Assembly: GCA_002336855.1 (NCBI GenBank)
Contig: DDEV01000045.1
Coordinates: 156 to 25,858 of the forward strand
Direction: 5' to 3'
From: Leucobacter sp. UBA1945
GTDB taxonomy: Bacteria; Actinomycetota; Actinomycetes; Actinomycetales; Microbacteriaceae
DNA: 25,703 nt
In this document: positions 15,627 through 22,526 of the stretch, one piece after another
Position numbering within the stretch: the first letter of the stretch is position 1
How the letters are laid out: each line of letters opens with the position of its first letter
The notes under the pieces: generated by a model
The model's input: only the letters and a program-made list of their open reading frames with translations
What the model was told of the DNA's origin: nothing
The model's database searches: none
Program-made: the position numbers and the translations under genes

Positions 15627-15667
15627 ACCGAGCCGGGCGTCTCAGCGGGCGAAAGGCCCGACTCGGT
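15627..15667 (-). terminator. Hairpin after the Cys-rich peptide gene
   Basis: ACCGAGCCGGGC (15627-15638) pairs with GCCCGACTCGGT (15656-15667) at 11 of 12 positions, across a 17-base loop. On the minus strand it starts 12 bases after the TAA of the 47-residue peptide gene. There is no strong T-run, so it is a stem-only terminator candidate or an mRNA-stabilising hairpin. Confidence 0.5.
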
Positions 15668-15679
15668 GTGATGCGTCAG

Positions 15680-15823
15680 TTAAGCAGCGCAGCAGCTGCC
15701 GCCGCAGCAGCTGCCGCCGGCCTCAGCGTCGCCGAGCAGGTTCAGAATCTCGGCGCTCTCGGCCGATGCGGCAGCGGCAATGCTAGCCTCGTCGTTCAGC
15801 TGCGGTGCGATGGTGTCGCTCAT
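15680..15823 (-). CDS. 47-residue Cys-rich peptide with double-Gly and repeated GGSCC tail
   Basis: Not recognised as a named family. The peptide begins MSDTIAPQLNDEAS, continues with an Ala-rich stretch and EILNLLGDAEA, and ends GGSCCGGSCCAA. All four cysteines are in two vicinal pairs in the last nine residues, each pair preceded by GGS. The first ~35 residues are acidic and likely helical, without a membrane segment. It looks like a real gene: AAGGAG lies 5 nt before ATG 15823, only 26 bases separate it from the upstream DsbA-like gene, and a hairpin follows its stop. The design (acidic leader, double glycine, compact Cys core) resembles ribosomally made modified-peptide precursors. A metal-binding tail or a thiol-disulfide partner of the DsbA-like protein would also fit. 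No YcaO, lanthionine-synthetase or radical-SAM gene is in the window, so modification is unsupported. Confidence 0.75.
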   Translation of the reverse strand: MSDTIAPQLNDEASIAAAASAESAEILNLLGDAEAGGSCCGGSCCAA

Positions 15824-15849
15824 GGTGTCTCCTTGGGTTGCGGTAAAGG

Positions 15850-16533
15850 TCACTGGTCTTCGGGTTCGGTGCCGCTGTCGCGGAAACCGAGCACCTGCTC
15901 GAGCACGTTGGCGAACGTCTCGGCAGACTGCGCTCCAGATACTGCGTACTTCTCTTCGAAGAGAAAGTAGGGCACGCCGTTCACGCCGAGCATGCGCGCA
16001 CGGGTGATGTCGCGCTCGACGGCATCCTCGTATTCTTCGTCTTCGTACGCATCGCGCACCTCGTCTGCGTCGAGACCCACCTCTTCGCCGAGCTCAGCGA
16101 GGGTCTCGACGTCAGAGACCAGGCGCCCCTCGGTGAAGTACGCGCGGAACAGGCGATCCTGCATCTCTGCCTGCAATCCCTGCGACTTCGCGAGGTGCAG
16201 CACTCGGTGCGCGCGGCTCGTGTTCGCGTGCTGCAGCTTGCCGAAGTCGAACTCGATGCCCTCGAGCGCAGCCATCTGCGTCATCTGCTCGAGCATGTCT
16301 TCGACGCGCTCGCGCGGCATTCCCTTGTGCTTCGTGAGAAAGTCGATCTCGCTGCCCTCGTAGTTGTCGGGCGTATCGGGGGCGAGCTCGTAGCTGTGGC
16401 TCTCGATCTCGATCTCGATATCGGGGTGTTTGCCGTTGAACTCAGCAATACCAGCCTCGAAGCGGCGCTTGCCGATGTAGCACCACGGGCAGGCGATGTC
16501 GCTCCAGATGTCGACGCGAAGGGTGTCATTCAT
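15850..16533 (-). CDS. DsbA family (FrnE-type) oxidoreductase
   Basis: A 227-residue thioredoxin-fold protein with the DsbA-type helical insertion. The active site is C15-P-W-C18 in SDIACPWCYIGKRRFE. The cis-Pro loop is NGVPYFLFEEKYAVSGAQ, with SGAQ typical of the FrnE/2-hydroxychromene-2-carboxylate isomerase-like branch. There is no signal peptide, so it should act in the cytoplasm as a thiol oxidoreductase or isomerase, perhaps in redox stress or polyketide-related chemistry. ATG 16533 is chosen because the conserved strand LRVDIWSDIACPWC begins right after it; an in-frame upstream start (16590) adds an unlikely 19 residues. A TACGCT hexamer lies 9 nt before the ATG. It is followed at 26 bases by the Cys-rich peptide gene in the same direction. 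A broken paralogue lies at 19957-20646. Confidence 0.88.
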   Translation of the reverse strand: MNDTLRVDIWSDIACPWCYIGKRRFEAGIAEFNGKHPDIEIEIESHSYELAPDTPDNYEGSEIDFLTKHKGMPRERVEDMLEQMTQMAALEGIEFDFGKLQHANTSRAHRVLHLAKSQGLQAEMQDRLFRAYFTEGRLVSDVETLAELGEEVGLDADEVRDAYEDEEYEDAVERDITRARMLGVNGVPYFLFEEKYAVSGAQSAETFANVLEQVLGFRDSGTEPEDQ

Positions 16534-16631
16534 AGTGGCTACAGCGTAGCGCGCCTGCAACATATTCCCTGAAAAGTGCGGGTATGCCAAAGTTGAAGCA
16601 GATGTAATTCGACACGGGGGTGCAGAAACTT

Positions 16632-18476
16632 ATGACGCAACACTTGCGCTTGCCGAAAGCACTGCACCTTCTGGTGGCGCTTGTCTCTCTCGCGCTCGGC
16701 CTCATGCTGTTGCTGGCCGGGCTGACCGTGCAGCAGATCGCGATGGTCACAGGTATCGGCATCGCGGCGGCCGGCATCGCCTTGGCGCTTCGCGGCTTCG
16801 GCATCGACGATTTCCACGAGGATCGCGGCGACGATGCTCGCTCCGCCGCTTCGACCGCGGGTGTCTGGATCGTGCGATTCTCGGGCGTCGCTCTCGTCGT
16901 CGTCGGTGCGCTCATGGCGCTCTGGCCAGACGCGGGCGCACCCTGGCTCGCTGCCGGAGTTGCGCTCGTCCTGATCCTGCACGGCATCGTGTCGGGCATC
17001 GGGGCGATTCGCGGCGACGCGGACCGCCGAGCCTCTGGCGTGCTGATCGCGCTCGCCGGCATCGCGCTCGGAGTGCTCTCATTTTCATGGCCCGTGCTCA
17101 CGCTCGTGATCTTTCGCCTCGCGGTCGCCGCGTGGCTGATCTTCGTCGGCTTGCACGCGCTGATCGTGCTCTGGCGCGGCCGCGCCGCGGAGGCTAAGCG
17201 GGCCGCGGCGCCCGAGCACCGCCCCGCGTCCAGGGTCGCGAGCTGGTCTCGCACGATAGCTTCGGCGGTGGCGCTCGTGCTCGCCGTGGGCGCCGTGTAT
17301 GGCAGCGCCCAGCTGCTGGGCGGCACGCCGCAGCCCGCGCCAGATGCGTTCTATACCGCGCCGAACGAAGTGCCATCGCAGCGGGGCCAACTGATTCGCA
17401 CCGAGCCGCTCACCATCGGCGTGCCGGCCGGGGCCCGGGCCTGGAAGATGCTCTACACGACCACTCGCCCAGATGGCAGCCCCGCCATCTCGAGCGGCAC
17501 GATCCTCGCCCCCGCTGATCACGACGAAACCACGCTGCCCTTGCTCACCGTTTCGCACGGCACCACCGGAGTCGTGAGCGGCTGCGCTCCCTCGCTGAGC
17601 GCTACTCCCTTCGCCGACGGCGCAGGCACCGCAATGCAAGAGATGGTGACGAAGCACGGCTGGGTCGCCGTCACCTCTGACTACACCGGCATGGGCACCG
17701 AGGGCACCGCTGAGTATCTGGTGGGCGAGGCCGAAGCGCGCAACATTCTCGATGCTTCGCTCGCGGCGAGGCAGTTCAGCGAACTCTCGCTCAGCGCCGA
17801 CACCGTCGTGTGGGGACACTCGCAGGGCGGGCAGGGTGCGCTCTGGACCGCGCAGATGGCGAAGGTCTACGCCCCAGACCTGAACGTGCTCGGCGTCGCG
17901 GCCTTCGCGCCGGCCGCCAATCTTTACGGGCTCGCCGAGGCCGACAAGTCGAACGCTGGCGGCAAGACCGTTTCGGCTTACATCGCCAAGACCTGGAACG
18001 AGGCCTTCCCGGAGCTCGAACTCGAACAGCACCTCACTCCTGGCTCACGGGGCCCGGTCGATCGTATCTCGCAACTCTGCTTCAACGGCAGCGACGCGAT
18101 CTCAGCCATTCTGCGCGGCACGCAGGTGCCGAACCAGATCTTCCCAGACAGCATGCTGCAGGGCGAGTTCGGGGATCTGCTCAAGAAGCAGGCACCGACC
18201 GGGCCGTTTGCCGGCCCCGTGCTGGTGGCGCAGGGGTTGGCCGATCCTCTCGTATTGCCGAAGCTGCAGCAGCAGTGGGTCACCGAGCGCTGCGACGCGG
18301 GCGTCGCCGTCGACTACCGCATGTTCGAGGGCCTCAGCCACGTGAGCCTGGTCGCCGCCGACTCGCCGCTCACCCCGCAGATCGTGCAGTGGACGCTCGA
18401 TCGCTGGAGCGGCGAGGCCGCGCCCACCGAGTGCACCTCGAAAACCTACCCGCAGGCGCCCGGCAAGTCCGGCTAG
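16632..18476 (+). CDS. Fusion of DUF308/HdeD-like membrane domain and secretory-lipase-type hydrolase
   Basis: About 614 residues. The first ~190 residues contain six hydrophobic helices in paired hairpins (LHLLVALVSLALGLMLLLAG, IAMVTGIGIAAAGIALAL and so on), like HdeD/DUF308 membrane proteins. A seventh helix at about 210-230 (IASAVALVLAVGAVYGSAQLL) leads to an alpha/beta-hydrolase domain that should be extracellular. The nucleophile is Ser397 in WGHSQGGQG, followed by ADPLVLP (Asp) and GLSHVSL (His). HGTTGVVSGCAPS and the overall layout suit the LIP secretory-lipase family, which cleaves lipid or other esters. The usual relatives are secreted enzymes; here the membrane domain tethers it. 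I chose ATG 16632; a GTG at 16620 is possible and neither has a strong ribosome binding site. It is divergent from the DsbA-like gene. Confidence 0.8.
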   Translation: MTQHLRLPKALHLLVALVSLALGLMLLLAGLTVQQIAMVTGIGIAAAGIALALRGFGIDDFHEDRGDDARSAASTAGVWIVRFSGVALVVVGALMALWPDAGAPWLAAGVALVLILHGIVSGIGAIRGDADRRASGVLIALAGIALGVLSFSWPVLTLVIFRLAVAAWLIFVGLHALIVLWRGRAAEAKRAAAPEHRPASRVASWSRTIASAVALVLAVGAVYGSAQLLGGTPQPAPDAFYTAPNEVPSQRGQLIRTEPLTIGVPAGARAWKMLYTTTRPDGSPAISSGTILAPADHDETTLPLLTVSHGTTGVVSGCAPSLSATPFADGAGTAMQEMVTKHGWVAVTSDYTGMGTEGTAEYLVGEAEARNILDASLAARQFSELSLSADTVVWGHSQGGQGALWTAQMAKVYAPDLNVLGVAAFAPAANLYGLAEADKSNAGGKTVSAYIAKTWNEAFPELELEQHLTPGSRGPVDRISQLCFNGSDAISAILRGTQVPNQIFPDSMLQGEFGDLLKKQAPTGPFAGPVLVAQGLADPLVLPKLQQQWVTERCDAGVAVDYRMFEGLSHVSLVAADSPLTPQIVQWTLDRWSGEAAPTECTSKTYPQAPGKSG

Positions 18477-18484
18477 CGAGATGA

Positions 18485-18509
18485 GCGGCGCTACTCTCTA
18501 GGGCGCCGC
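18485..18509. terminator. Hairpin between convergent lipase and lipoprotein genes
   Basis: GCGGCGC (18485-18491) and GCGCCGC (18503-18509) form a 7-bp perfect stem across 11 bases. It starts 9 bases after the lipase stop and overlaps the last codons of the convergent lipoprotein gene. Such a site can serve both directions; there is no T-run. Confidence 0.45.
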
Positions 18510-19904
18510 GTTCCACTCGCGCACGAACTCCTTGGCCGACGGGTGCTCGTCGTACCCGATATCGTCGAGGCCGATCGAAGGCTTTGCGGTCGTGCACAGC
18601 GCCGACCCCGAGGTGGTGCTCACGCAGGTCCACTGACCGGTGGCGGCGACCGACTTGAGCTCGACGGCGTACCCAGCCAGATTGTTCTCGCCCACCGAAT
18701 CAGAAACCGAGAGTTCGATGCGGTCGCGCGCGATACTCACGGATTGAGCGCCTGGCTCGCCGAGCAGCCGCCGCGCGTTCGTAACCTGAGCCGAGAGCTC
18801 TCTCGGCTCTGCGTAGACGCTGAGGATCTCATCGCCGACGTTCTTCGCGGGCTCCCCGGGAAACGCCCCGTCCGGATGCACGAAGATTGCAAGCGTGCTG
18901 AACTCTCTGCTCTGAGGAAGGCGAGAGAGCTCGTCAGCGAGCAGTTGCGCGTCTCCGGGTGAAGCGACCGCAATTTGCAGCACCGTGTCACTGGCCCAGC
19001 TCGTCATCACCTTGCCAATCGCAACGTCGGTGAGGGCTGCGAGCAGAGTTCTGGCAGCATCGCCGTTCGAGCCGCTCGCGACGCCGAGCAGGTCGCTGCT
19101 CACGGTGAGCTGCAGCTGTGATCCGTCGAGCGCGTAGCGCGCGAAACTGCGCGCGTCTTCCACGTCTTGCTCGCGCTGCACGCGAAGCTCAACGAGTTCG
19201 GGAGTCGCTTGCAGCCCGGTCGCCCCGTACCGGGCAGCCCCCGCCCAAACGCGCTCGGCGTACATGAGCCACGGGCCTGGGGCGCCCTCGAGAGAAATCG
19301 CGCCGTCGCTTGAACTCAGTTCGAGGTCGGTGACCTCTGTGGGAAGCGGCCCCAGCATCTCTGGGAGTGCCGCGGCAAGCTCGAACACCGCTGCGGGGCT
19401 TTCTGCGGTCATCAGAAGCGATCTGCCAAAGTCGAACTCGACGGAGCCAACCCTCGGATCGTCTCGCAGACTCAATCCGAATGCAAGGTAGGCCTCGCGG
19501 GCGCTCTGTTTCTCGGACACCGGAAACTGCACACCATCACTGATCACGCCGACCGAAACGCTGCCGCCCTTGTGGCTCGCACTGAACTTCGCGAGTCGTT
19601 CGATGAGCGCGCGAAGATCGGCCTCGTCGAGCCCCTCTTTGGCAATAATGTCTCCGCTTACTCCGCCAACCCAGGGCAGATCGTTCGCAACCCGCAGATC
19701 CATCGACTCGATCGCGGGGTCTTCGGCAAACGCACGCTCGAGATCTTGCTTACTGGCACTGCCCGCGTTCACACTGCCGCAGGCGCTGAGCAGCAGCGCC
19801 GCAACGATGACTCCGCTCGCGGCGGCAACTCGAGCCGCAAACGGGTGACGAGCGTTGCGAGTAGCACGGGCGCTCCACCACGCCTTGAAGATTCGGGGGG
19901 TCAT
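18498..19904 (-). CDS. Lipoprotein of unknown function
   Basis: A 468-residue protein I do not recognise. After a basic start (TPRIFKAWWSARATRNARH) comes a hydrophobic stretch ending in the lipobox LLSAC with Cys42, so it should be anchored outside the membrane. The rest is soluble, without membrane helices. It alternates segments such as 'VGGVSGDIIAKEGLDEADLRALIERLAKF' (in part) and 'GSVSVGVISDGVQFPV', giving repeated beta-strand/helix units of ~70-80 residues. This may be a repeated small domain of the type found in mycobacterial and actinobacterial lipoproteins. Two cysteines near the C-terminus (WTCVSTTSGSALCTT) may form a disulfide loop. ATG 19904 has no ribosome binding site but TAGCGT 6 nt upstream. 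It looks monocistronic, convergent with the lipase fusion. Confidence 0.85.
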   Translation of the reverse strand: MTPRIFKAWWSARATRNARHPFAARVAAASGVIVAALLLSACGSVNAGSASKQDLERAFAEDPAIESMDLRVANDLPWVGGVSGDIIAKEGLDEADLRALIERLAKFSASHKGGSVSVGVISDGVQFPVSEKQSAREAYLAFGLSLRDDPRVGSVEFDFGRSLLMTAESPAAVFELAAALPEMLGPLPTEVTDLELSSSDGAISLEGAPGPWLMYAERVWAGAARYGATGLQATPELVELRVQREQDVEDARSFARYALDGSQLQLTVSSDLLGVASGSNGDAARTLLAALTDVAIGKVMTSWASDTVLQIAVASPGDAQLLADELSRLPQSREFSTLAIFVHPDGAFPGEPAKNVGDEILSVYAEPRELSAQVTNARRLLGEPGAQSVSIARDRIELSVSDSVGENNLAGYAVELKSVAATGQWTCVSTTSGSALCTTAKPSIGLDDIGYDEHPSAKEFVREWNAAP

Positions 19905-19910
19905 ACGACC

Positions 19911-19916
19911 ACGCTA
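19911..19916 (-). promoter_or_regulatory. -10-like hexamer for leaderless start at 19904
   Basis: On the minus strand TAGCGT ends 6 bases before ATG 19904, with no Shine-Dalgarno sequence. Confidence 0.45.
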
Positions 19917-19956
19917 CCCCGGGCCACCGACGTATCGGAATCGCCCCAAGATAGCG

Positions 19957-20646
19957 CTAGGCAAACTCGCGGCGAACCACCTCGTGAAGCGCGCCCGCGA
20001 ACACCTCTGCCGTCTGCGCGCCAGATACCCGGTATTTCCCGTTGATCAGCGCAAACGGCACGCCGCTGGCTCCCAGCATTTGGCCGCGGGCGTGGTCGGC
20101 AGATACCGCTTCGTCCCAGCGACTCTCGAATCCCGCCTCCGCGGCGGCAAGCGCCTCTTCTGGGTCGAGCCCAACCTCGGCAGCAAGACGTGCCAGCATC
20201 GACGGCTCAGAAAGATCGAGGCACTCGGTGAAGTAGCCGGTGAAGAGTCGCTCGATCATCTCTTCGCCAAGACCGCGCTGCTGCCCCAGCCGAAAGACCC
20301 GGTGCGCCCGTCGGGTGTTCACGAGCTGCAATTGCTCGAACCTCAGTTGCACTCCCTCGCTTGCCGCCAGCTTCTGAAGCTCGGGCAGCATGCGCGCGGA
20401 ATGTTCGAGCGGCGCGCCCTCGTAGCGCTGCAGTTATTCGGCCTCAGACCCGTTGAAGCGGTCGGCGATGCTCGGCGCAAGCTCGAAGCTGTGGTGTGTG
20501 ACGGTTACGGGAATGTCGGGCTGATCCCCCGCGAACATCTTGACCGCGCGCTCAAGTCGGCGCTTGCCGAGAAAACACCACGGGCAGCGCACGTCGAACC
20601 ATACGTCGACGAGGATCGCCGAGACGGGTGCAGCATCATCGCTCAT
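19957..20646 (-). pseudogene. FrnE-type DsbA family gene interrupted by an in-frame stop
   Basis: Read as one minus-strand frame, this encodes a 229-residue FrnE-type protein. It begins MSDDAAPVSAILVDVWFDV, has the CPWC motif in VRCPWCFLGKRRLE, and ends with the conserved GQMLGASGVPFALINGKY and SGAQTAEVFA. The frame is broken by a single TAA at 20434-20436, after HHSFELAPSIADRFNGSEAE. The same frame continues at once with LQRYEGAPLEHSARMLPELQ, aligning without a gap to the intact paralogue at 15850-16533 (GSEIDFLTKHKGMPRERVEDML). The stop replaces an aromatic residue there (Phe), so one base change from a Tyr codon explains it. No frame shift or deletion is visible. It is either a recent pseudogene or a sequencing error. 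It follows ksgA in the same direction after 60 bases. No ribosome binding site precedes ATG 20646. Confidence 0.85.
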
Positions 20647-20706
20647 GTGAAGTGCAACGGGCGAGGCGCCCCGAGTATTCCTTACGAGCGCTGTGCCGTG
20701 CCCGCG

Positions 20707-21621
20707 TCAGGCGGTGACTGCCCGAGCGATGCTCAGAAACTGGCCGATGTCGAGCTGTTCAGCACGGAGCGTGGGATCGACGCCGGCCTCTGCGATCACC
20801 TGACTCGCGGCCTCCGCGCTCGTCGGGATGCCGAGCACGCCCTGCAGCGACTGGCGCAGCATCTTTCGGCGACCGGCGAACGCGGCGTTCACGAGTTCGA
20901 ACGTGGCTCGACGCTCGGCTTCGGTGCCCATTCGCTCCTTGGCGCGGGTGAACGCGACAAGGTTCGAATCGACGCCAGGAACCGGCCAGAAGATGCGTCG
21001 GCTCACGGTGCCAGCGATGTGCCAGGCCCCGTACCACGCGGCCTTTGCGCTCGGCGCGCCGTACTCTTTCGAACCGGGAGGCGCGGCGATGCGGTTGCCC
21101 ACCTCTGCCTGCACCATGACCAGCCCTGAGCGCAGATCTGGCAGCAGTTCGAGCAGGTGCATCAGAATCGGCACCGAGACGTTGTATGGCAGGTTTGCGA
21201 CGAGACGCTGCGGCGCAAGCCAGGTGTCGGGGTCGGTGAGCTGCCCGAGCGTGACGTCGAGCGCGTCTGCGGGCACCACCCGCAGGCGGCCCTCGGCGGC
21301 GGCGTCGGGCTGCATCGCGGCGACCGTACTCGGCAGCTCGGCGGCGAGCCGGTGATCGATCTCGATAGCGGTGACGCTCGCACCGACCTCGGTGAGCCCG
21401 AGTGTCAGCGAGCCGAGGCCCGGCCCGACCTCGACGACCCTGTCGCCAGCCTCGACGCCGGCGAGGCGGACGATCTTGCGCACCGTGTTCGGGTCGATGA
21501 CGAAGTTCTGCCCGAGCTTCTTCGTCGGGGTGACATCGAGCCGCTCTGCGAGCTCACGCACTTCGAGCGGACCAAGCAGCTTGCCGCTGCCCTGGCCGGT
21601 CGATGGCTCGGCCTGCGTCAT
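20707..21621 (-). CDS. ksgA: 16S rRNA (adenine(1518)-N6/adenine(1519)-N6)-dimethyltransferase
   Basis: A 304-residue SAM-dependent methyltransferase that dimethylates A1518 and A1519 in the 3' terminal helix of 16S rRNA late in 30S assembly. The N-terminus has KKLGQNFVIDPNTVRKIV, typical of KsgA/RsmA. VVEVGPGLGSLT is the SAM-binding loop and NLPYNVSVPILMHLLE carries the NLPY catalytic motif. The C-terminal helical domain includes RRKMLRQSLQ. The family is usually ~270-300 residues, so this is full length. ATG 21621 overlaps the tatD stop by 4 bases (ATGA), implying coupled translation; the longer open frame would run far into tatD and adds a non-conserved 23 residues. The metG-tatD-ksgA order is a common actinobacterial arrangement. 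ispE often follows, but here a broken DsbA-like gene does. Confidence 0.95.
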   Translation of the reverse strand: MTQAEPSTGQGSGKLLGPLEVRELAERLDVTPTKKLGQNFVIDPNTVRKIVRLAGVEAGDRVVEVGPGLGSLTLGLTEVGASVTAIEIDHRLAAELPSTVAAMQPDAAAEGRLRVVPADALDVTLGQLTDPDTWLAPQRLVANLPYNVSVPILMHLLELLPDLRSGLVMVQAEVGNRIAAPPGSKEYGAPSAKAAWYGAWHIAGTVSRRIFWPVPGVDSNLVAFTRAKERMGTEAERRATFELVNAAFAGRRKMLRQSLQGVLGIPTSAEAASQVIAEAGVDPTLRAEQLDIGQFLSIARAVTA

Positions 21622-22526
21622 GACGCCGCCCCCTCGTCCATGCTCCAGCTGCCATAGACCTTCTCGGTGTTCGCTGCGAGGCGCGCACACAGCTCTTCAA
21701 GCGGCTCACCGAGCGCCTCGGCCATGCGGCGCACGGTGTGGGGCATGAGGTAGGGCGCGTTCGGGCGACCCCGAAAGGGCTCGGGCGTCAGAAACGGCGC
21801 GTCGGTCTCGATGAGCACGAGCTCGGGTTTGGCGAGCGCGAGCGCGTCGCGCAGACCCTGCGCGTTCTTGAACGTCGAGGTGCCAGAGAACGACATGTAC
21901 CAGCCGTGATCGTTGCAGATCTTCGCGAGCTCGGCATCACCGGAGAAGCAGTGAAACACGGTGCGCTCGGGGGCACCGATGCGTTTCAGCGTCGACACGA
22001 CCGCATCGTGCGCGTCGCGATCGTGGATCTGCAGTGCGAGACCGTTGCCCTTCGCGATGTCGATGTGCGCCTCGAACGATTCGATCTGGGCGTCGCGCCC
22101 GTCTTCTCCGGTGCGAAAGAAGTCGAGGCCGGTCTCGCCGACGGCGCGCACGCGCGGTTGCGAGGCGAGGCGCGAGATCTCTGAGAGGTGCGCGCTCAGC
22201 AGCCCCTGCGCGAAGAGTTTCGGAGCCTCATTCGGGTGCAGCGCGACGGCTGCGAGCACGCGAGGGTCGCTCGCGGCCATCTCGGCGCTCCAGCGGCTCG
22301 TCTCGAGGTCGGTGCCCACCTGCACCACTCCCGCAACGCCAACCCGCTCTGCCCTCTCGAGCGAGTCGCGCGGGTCGAGCACCTCGAGCCCGTCTTCGAA
22401 TTCGAGGTGGGTGTGGTTGTCGTAGATGGGAACGGGCAACGGCTCGGGCAACGGTGGGCGCGTCAGATCGCGCTCACCTGCGGCCCGTTTTCGGATGCCG
22501 CCGGGGGGAGCTGTTTCGGCAGACAT
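21618..22526 (-). CDS. TatD family metal-dependent hydrolase
   Basis: A 302-residue TIM-barrel hydrolase of the TatD DNase family. The metal-binding residues are the two histidines of YDNHTHLEF, the glutamate of VGETGLDFF, the histidine of QIHDRDAHDAV, the histidine of FHCFSGD and the aspartate of IETDAPFLTPEPFRGRPN. Family members show metal-dependent 3'-5' exonuclease or AP-endonuclease activity and are linked to DNA repair and nucleic-acid turnover in the cytoplasm. The first ~30 residues (MSAETAPPGGIRKRAAGERD) precede the barrel and are probably flexible. ATG 22526 directly abuts the metG stop, and the gene overlaps ksgA by 4 bases, so all three are probably translated from one mRNA. A ycfH/tatD paralogue label cannot be chosen from sequence alone, so I give no symbol. 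Confidence 0.92.
   Translation of the reverse strand: MSAETAPPGGIRKRAAGERDLTRPPLPEPLPVPIYDNHTHLEFEDGLEVLDPRDSLERAERVGVAGVVQVGTDLETSRWSAEMAASDPRVLAAVALHPNEAPKLFAQGLLSAHLSEISRLASQPRVRAVGETGLDFFRTGEDGRDAQIESFEAHIDIAKGNGLALQIHDRDAHDAVVSTLKRIGAPERTVFHCFSGDAELAKICNDHGWYMSFSGTSTFKNAQGLRDALALAKPELVLIETDAPFLTPEPFRGRPNAPYLMPHTVRRMAEALGEPLEELCARLAANTEKVYGSWSMDEGAAS

Noticed and set aside
20659..20671. GGGCG-AGG-CGCCC hairpin as a terminator after ksgA
   Set aside because: A 5-bp GC stem without a T-run is expected by chance in DNA this GC-rich.
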